Shown in pieces: positions 59,301 to 64,000 of a stretch of DNA of 64,000 nt. Position 1 is the stretch's first letter. The number at the start of each line of letters is the position of its first letter. The DNA lies in NCBI RefSeq assembly GCF_035046485.1, contig NC_085138.1, positions 10,699,823 through 10,763,822 on the forward strand, in the 5' to 3' direction. The notes below the pieces were generated by a model. It did not search any database, was not told the DNA's origin, and worked only from the letters and a program-made list of their open reading frames with translations. Source of the DNA: Aedes albopictus. Lineage: Eukaryota; Arthropoda; Insecta; Diptera; Culicidae. A program made the position numbers and the translations under genes.

Positions 59301-59576
59301 CTTCTTCTTCTTGGCGTAACGTCCTCACTGGGACAAAGTCTGCTTCTCAGCTTAGTGTTCTATGAGCACTTCCACAGTTATTAACTGAGAGCTTCCTCTG
59401 CCAATGACCATTTTGCATGTGTATATCGTGTGGCAGGCACGAAGATACTCTATGCCCAAGGAAGTCAAGGAAATTTCCTTTACGAAAAGATCCTGGACCG
59501 ACCGGGAATCGAACCCGTCACCCTCAGCATGGTCATGCTGAATACCCGTGCGTTTACCGCCTCGGCTATATGGGCC
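59301..59576 (-). mobile_element. tRNA-derived SINE, full length
   Basis: Read on the minus strand it starts GGGCCCATATAGCCGAGGCG, has A box TAGCCGAGGCGGTAAACGC and B box GGTTCGATTCCCGG, a tRNA-unrelated body and a GAA tail. CCGTAGTAGTT is duplicated exactly at 59290-59300 and 59577-59587, with a third tandem copy at 59588-59598. The body matches the copy at 62124. Probably Feilai-like, but the family name is not verified. Confidence 0.9.
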
Positions 59577-59598
59577 CCGTAGTAGTTCCGTAGTAGTT

Positions 59599-60225
59599 AT
59601 TCAATTTGAAATCTGTATAGACATGACCAATTAGACCTTAGAACGAAGCCTTTAGTTTACACAACTCACATGTTTGTTGAACAATACTTGGCGCAATTGG
59701 GCCTGAAATCACGGTCTCAACCACTAAAACTTTTCTCGAACTCTGGAAATTTTTCAATTTTACAATTATTCTTGTATTTAGGCTAAACGTGTGGAACTCA
59801 CTTTTGACTTTCGACTAGCTAACTACCAAAAATCTCTATCAACTTTTTCCACTAACTTCTTTGGGACTACGTCCGTTCACTTCGCTGATCGATTCGAGAA
59901 GAAAGCTAATCGGTTTTCTCAAAGATGGCCTTCGCCTTTTGACCACAATGTAACCGCGGGTTCCAACTCATACATGAACATCCAAAAATAGCAAATCATC
60001 TTTTTTTTCTAGACCATTGGCTATACTGTCTAGTCTTGGACGAGAGCGATGTGAACTGCTTCGCGATCCGTTAAAAATGAGTATTTTCAATTCCCGCCAC
60101 CCATGGCGCTCCGATCGTATAAAAGTGCTCGGGTTTTAATATTGTCCCTTATATACAAGCTATATTCATTCTGCTTTCACGTAGCTAGAAGCATATAAAA
60201 TCCAACCGAATGCTATTTATAAATC
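59599..60225. other. No gene seen
   Basis: AT-rich noncoding sequence; TATAAAAGTG at 60119 is not followed by a reading frame. Confidence 0.4.
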
Positions 60226-60455
60226 CCATCTTGTAACATTGTTACAAGTTGGCTACGCAATCCGTAAAAGGCCCTATTCGCAGCTGCAATACGCCTTTTC
60301 ACTTCACGGGAAACGTCATTGTCACATGTCACAAGTGTTCCAAGATAAACACATTCTTCAACAACTTCAAACACTTCCCCATCAATCACTACCTCATTAA
60401 CCCGTAAACACCCGGGACGACCTTCTTTTGATAGAAATGCAATAGTTGTTTTTTG
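60226..60455 (-). pseudogene. RTE-like LINE fragment downstream of RT catalytic site
   Basis: The minus strand reads GRPGCLRVNEVVIDGEVFEV, then VYLGTLVTCDNDVSREVKRR and RAFYGLRSQL, the same block as YLGSLVTADND in the LINE at 14873-15671. Both sides are truncated. Confidence 0.8.
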
Positions 60456-61289
60456 TTTTAAAACATTTTACCCTAGAGTGTCAGGTGGAATAGTTGTGCT
60501 AAGAAATACATGATACCTTCCCCCTTTGCACCCTCCACCCTTTTAGAGGTACACGAGAATACGTGATTTTTTGGGGTAGTTTCATAAATTCTACATGTTT
60601 TTGCTCAAATTTCACCGTTTTGCTTATCCTAAGCTATTCTAAGCCCTCCAAAGTACTCCGAAGTTTGTGTCACAAGCCCTATATTCTAAACTATATTTTA
60701 TGATGAATGATCACAGAACATAGTCTACGGTACTCAAAAAACCTCAAAGCACCCCTAGAAAATTCATGGTACATGAATTGGGTGATCTAGGGCATCCAAA
60801 TTACATTGGAATTTATTTTCTTAAGATCTACAACATCTACCATCATTTGTGTTCACTATGTTCAAGAAATTAAGTCACTTTAGTGTACATTAGACCTAGC
60901 AACGCTACGAGCAACTCGATATTGTGGAAGTTGGACATCCCGTGGAATACAAATGGCATCCAATATACTTTGAAGTTTGGGTTTCAATATCTGCATCTGC
61001 ATGTTGTATCATGCACTCATTGAAAAAATATTCTTGGAATGTAGTCTATACTGATGATGGAGCTTCAGTGCGCAACTATAATGCTTGTAGTTACATTCAT
61101 GGGATATTCCTGGCTTTCCAAACTATTCTGGAATTAGAACCTTCAAGGTCTACAGGATCTACTCTTGTTTCTCTTCACACTATCGGCATAATTCTTTCAC
61201 CACCGTTCCTGTTGCGCCTCATAATATTACAAGTATCTTTAGGTGTTGCTATTTGGGTGTCCACTGGCATATAAATGGACCCATTGGTG
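60456..61289. repeat. Degenerate repeat with CCAAACTATTCTGGAAT units
   Basis: CTTTCCAAACTATTCTGGAAT ... CCTTCAAGG(TCTACAGG) at about 61110-61165 returns as CATCCAAACTATTCTGGAAT ... CCTTCAAGT at 61527-61560. GGTGATCTAGG is at 60781 and 61515. No gene recognised. Confidence 0.45.
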
Positions 61290-61430
61290 AACTACGTAGT
61301 CTCTTTTTTGGCCATTTCAGAACTCTCCTCCCCTCACGTAGACTTTTTTCCATACAAAATTTTCGAAATTTTTATGGAGCGTAGAATTTTACCAGACCCC
61401 TCCGTCCCCCGCTAAGAGTCTACGTGGCCA
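61290..61430. mobile_element. Possible small MITE with CTACGT ends
   Basis: AACTACGTAGTCTC and GAGTCTACGTGGCC are loosely inverted, with G/C-rich runs and TTTTTTCCATACAAAATT inside. It resembles the ACGT-ended poly-G elements at 1655 and 20222; the ends are uncertain. Confidence 0.35.
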
Positions 61431-61584
61431 GGCCCATATTTTGCTCGCGGAATATAATCTATTCTACTCTAGAGCCTCAGAATGCAATTCTTATAGCTTA
61501 GCAGCATCCACTTGGTGATCTAGGTCATCCAAACTATTCTGGAATGAAGACCTTCAAGTTCTTTAAGCTCTACTCTTGTATCTC

Positions 61585-62110
61585 TTCAAAAAATCTTACA
61601 GAAATTCCTCTAAGGATTTCGCCAAGAATTCCTCCAAAAATTTTTCAAGAAATTCCTCAAATTTTTTTTCCAGGACTTCCTTTAAGAATTATGCCAGAAA
61701 TTCTTACAAGAATGCCTTCAGGAATTTCTCCAATTACTCCTTCAAGAGTTCCACCAGTAATTTCTCCAAGAATTTCTACAGATATTTCTCTAAAAATTCG
61801 GCCAAGGATTCCTAAAAGAATCCCTCTAGGTATTCTTCCAAGAATTTCTCCTCTAGATATTCCTCCAAGAATTTCTCCCGAGAATTCCTCCAACACTTCT
61901 GCCAGGAAATTCTCCAAGCATTTGTCCCGGAAATTCATCTAGAATTTCTCAAGGAATTCCTTCAAGAATTCCTCCAGAAATTTCCCCAAGAATCCCTCTA
62001 GGATTTTCTTCAAAAATTCCGAGAAGAATTCTTCCAAAAACCTGCAGAAAATACTCCACAAATTCTTCCAAAAATTACTCCAGGGACAGGTATTCATCCG
62101 AGATAACTTT
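61585..62110 (-). repeat. 12-bp palindromic satellite, minus type, well preserved
   Basis: CCAAGAATTCCTCCAAGAATT-like units run almost continuously. The 132-codon frame at 61544-61942 and its minus-strand counterpart are repeat artefacts. Confidence 0.8.
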
Positions 62111-62123
62111 CAGGCATCATTCA

Positions 62124-62378
62124 GGGCCCATATAGCCGAGGCGGTAAACGCACGGGTATTCAGCATGACCATGCTGAGGGTGGCGGGTTCGATTCCCGGT
62201 CGGTCCAGGATCTTTTCGTAAAGGAAATTTCCTTGACTTCCTTGGGCATAGAGTATCTTCGTGCCTGCCACACGATATACACATGCAAAATGGTCATTGG
62301 CAGAGGAAGCTCTCAGTTAATAACTGTGGAAGTGCTCATAGAACACTAAGCTGAGAAGCAGGCTTTGTCCCAGTGATG
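62124..62378 (+). mobile_element. tRNA-derived SINE, 3'-truncated copy
   Basis: GGGCCCATATAGCCGAGGCG, the B box GGTTCGATTCCCGG and the body to GCTTTGTCCCAGTGA are nearly identical to the 59301-59576 copy in the opposite orientation. The CGTTACG segment and GAA tail are missing. Confidence 0.85.
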
Positions 62379-62540
62379 GATCATCAAAATAACTAAAACG
62401 GCCGCTATAGAATAAACAGATAGCACCACCGTAGCCTTGTGTGTTTTACATAACTCCACTGCTGTCACAATGCTAATGTCCATATAAGGTGGCGCCTTTA
62501 TTTACATTCGGCGAACGCTAGAAAAGTTTGCTTCATTGAT
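62379..62540. other. No gene seen
   Basis: Short noncoding interval. Confidence 0.4.
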
Positions 62541-62605
62541 CCTTTCCTTCATAAATACCTCCAAAATTCTTCAGGAAACCTCCAGAAATCCCGCAAGAAA
62601 ATATG
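62541..62605 (-). repeat. 12-bp palindromic satellite, minus type
   Basis: A few diverged units (AATTCTTCAGGAAACCTCC) precede the dispersed repeat. Confidence 0.5.
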
Positions 62606-62730
62606 TCTACGACTCAAGTCGAGTTCAGTACAAGACACTGAAGACGACCTTACAGTTGAGGTCGAAATACGTATCTGTCAAAGGATGCAAATTCTTAGTG
62701 GAATTCAAAGGAACCGTACTTAACCCGATT
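62606..62730 (+). repeat. Dispersed repeat containing TGAAGACGACCTTACAGT
   Basis: Inverse match to 26930-27090 over about 110 bp, including GACACTGAAGACGA and AGGTCGAAATACG. It interrupts the satellite. Confidence 0.65.
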
Positions 62731-62779
62731 TTCTTTTATTTACAGATATTCCCCTAACAAGCCCAGGTTAATCATCATG

Positions 62780-63200
62780 TCTAGGACTACTCCAGGGATT
62801 CTTCCGCGAATTCATCCAGGGAATTCTCCAGGAACTGCTCCGAGACTTCTTTCAAGAATTCCTCCAAGAACTCTTCCAAGAACTCCCACAAGAACTTTTT
62901 CTGGAATTTCTCCAAAACATCCTCCAAAATTTCTCATAAAAATCCTCCAGGATTTTTTTTGCAGGAATGTCTCCAGATATTTCTCCGAAACTTCTGCTAA
63001 GAATTTCCCCAAAAATTCTTTCAAGAATTGGGACAGAAACTCTAATTAGAATTGCTCAAAGACCTACTCCAATACTTCCGTCAAAAATTCTTTCATGAAT
63101 CCCTCCAGAAGTTTGGCCAGGGATTTCTTTATAAATTTCTCTAGAAGAACCTCAAGGATTTAACAATAAATACATTCAGGAATTTTTCCAGGAAATCTGT
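62780..63200 (-). repeat. 12-bp palindromic satellite, minus type
   Basis: AATTCATCCAGGGAATTCTCC and AATTCCTCCAAGAACTCTTCC-like units. Confidence 0.8.
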
Positions 63201-63204
63201 AAGA

Positions 63205-64000
63205 ATTCATGCTGTAATTCCTGGAGGAATTTCTAGAATAACTCCTCCAGGAATTCACGCGAGGAATTCCTAAAGTATTTCCCGGAACAATTCCGAAAGG
63301 AATTTCTGAGCAGTTCTGGTGGAATTTCTGCAGGAGTTTGTGGAGGAATGGCTGGAGGAGTTTCTGGAGTTATTTCTGGAGAAATTTCTGAAATATTTCC
63401 TGGAAGAAATTCCTGGAGCAACTCCTGTAGAAATTTCTAGAGGAATTCCTGGAATTTTTCTTATAGGAGCTCCTGGAGTATTCCCCGGAACAATTCCTTG
63501 AGAAATTCCTGTAGTGATTCCAGGGGGAACTCGTAGAAGAATTTGCTGGAGAAATTTTTGGAATACATCCTGGAGTATGTCCTGGAGGAATTCCTGGAGA
63601 AATTGCTGGATGATTTCTTGTTTTAGCTTCTGGAGTATTCCCCTGAACAATTTCTAGAGAAATTCCTGTAGTAATTCCAGGGGGAACTCGTGGAGGAATT
63701 TGTTGGAGGAATTCCTGGAGAAATTTCGAGAGGAATTCTTGGAGTAATTCCTGAAGGAGTTCCTGGAGAAATTCCTGAAATATTTCTTGTACGAATTCCT
63801 GGAGTAGTCCCTGGAACTATAGCTAAAAGAATTCCGGTAGTAATTTCAGGAGGAATTCGTAGAGTAATTCCTCAAGAAATTCTTGGAGAAATATCTGGAG
63901 GAATTCCTGGATGAATTCCTGGGGTATTTGCGGGAGATTTCATCTTGGGGGAATTCCTGGAATTTTGGGGGAAATGCTGGAAATTCGTAGAGTAATTCCG
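63205..64000 (+). repeat. 12-bp palindromic satellite, plus type, to the window edge
   Basis: GGAATTCCTGGAGGAATT-like units. The frame 63690-63914 translates as a run of four-residue steps (GGIP, GEIS, RGIL, GVIP and so on), a direct display of the 12-base period. The block is cut by the window end. Confidence 0.85.

Noticed and set aside
59500..59576. Genuine tRNA gene
   Set aside because: The tRNA-like part is the head of a SINE with a body, a GAA tail and target duplications; a second copy lies at 62124.
61544..61942. Open frames of up to 132 codons in the 12-bp satellite (also 28878-29171, 30278-30544, 63270-63650, 4136-4489, 36414-36758)
   Set aside because: A period of 12 bases keeps all frames open and yields four-residue repeats on both strands, without any sign of a true protein.
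1..64000. Endogenous viral element
   Set aside because: No reading frame resembled a viral polymerase, nucleoprotein or glycoprotein; all polymerase-like fragments are LINE or copia.

Overview
The window looks like a piece of a large, repeat-rich culicine mosquito genome, most probably Aedes. The evidence is one typical insect peritrophin-type gene, RTE-like and CR1/L2-like non-LTR retrotransposons, a Ty1/copia remnant, a tRNA-derived SINE with a GAA tail, many foldback elements (MITEs) with TA, TTAA, 8-bp or 9-bp target duplications, and low-GC, almost gene-free DNA. The species call is inference; no search was run.

Only one convincing host gene is present: a two-exon gene on the + strand (40984-44840 approx.). 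It encodes a 1236-residue secreted protein with a signal peptide and 18 tandem six-cysteine chitin-binding (CBM14 / peritrophin-A) domains. Sixteen of them form eight alternating A-B pairs, so the gene grew by duplication of a two-domain unit of about 400 bp. It has a compact promoter (TATA-like box, arthropod initiator, three GATA motifs), a first exon with only 7 coding bases, a 58-bp intron and a poly(A) signal.

Layout. 0-8.8 kb: AT-rich DNA with blocks of a degenerate 12-bp palindromic satellite, a poly-G element, a tRNA-like segment, an 800-bp TA-flanked MITE and an RT tail. 8.8-14.9 kb: a foldback family with a second foldback nested in it, related fragments and an RT tail. 14.9-19 kb: a minus-strand RTE-like LINE broken by a foldback MITE and by a 5'-truncated plus-strand LINE. 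19-23 kb: a decayed copia pol gene with two MITE insertions, then a TTAA-flanked foldback carrying a nested TA-flanked element. 23-35 kb: gene-poor DNA, satellite blocks, small MITEs and a TAGAC microsatellite. 35-40.4 kb: a 5-kb diverged satellite block with a higher-order repeat of about 0.85 kb. 40.4-44.9 kb: the peritrophin gene. 45-52 kb: MITEs and more satellite. 52-64 kb: LINE remnants, a second degenerate repeat class, a tandem array of about 140-bp units, two SINE copies in opposite orientation, and satellite to the right edge.

The 12-bp satellite (consensus GGAGGAATTCCT or its complement, with a 10-bp palindrome inside) covers roughly 14-15 kb by eye. Because its period is a multiple of three, it creates many spurious open frames (EEFL, GGIP and RNSW repeats). 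The transposons can be ordered in time by nesting. No viral gene, toxin gene, rRNA or CRISPR array was seen.
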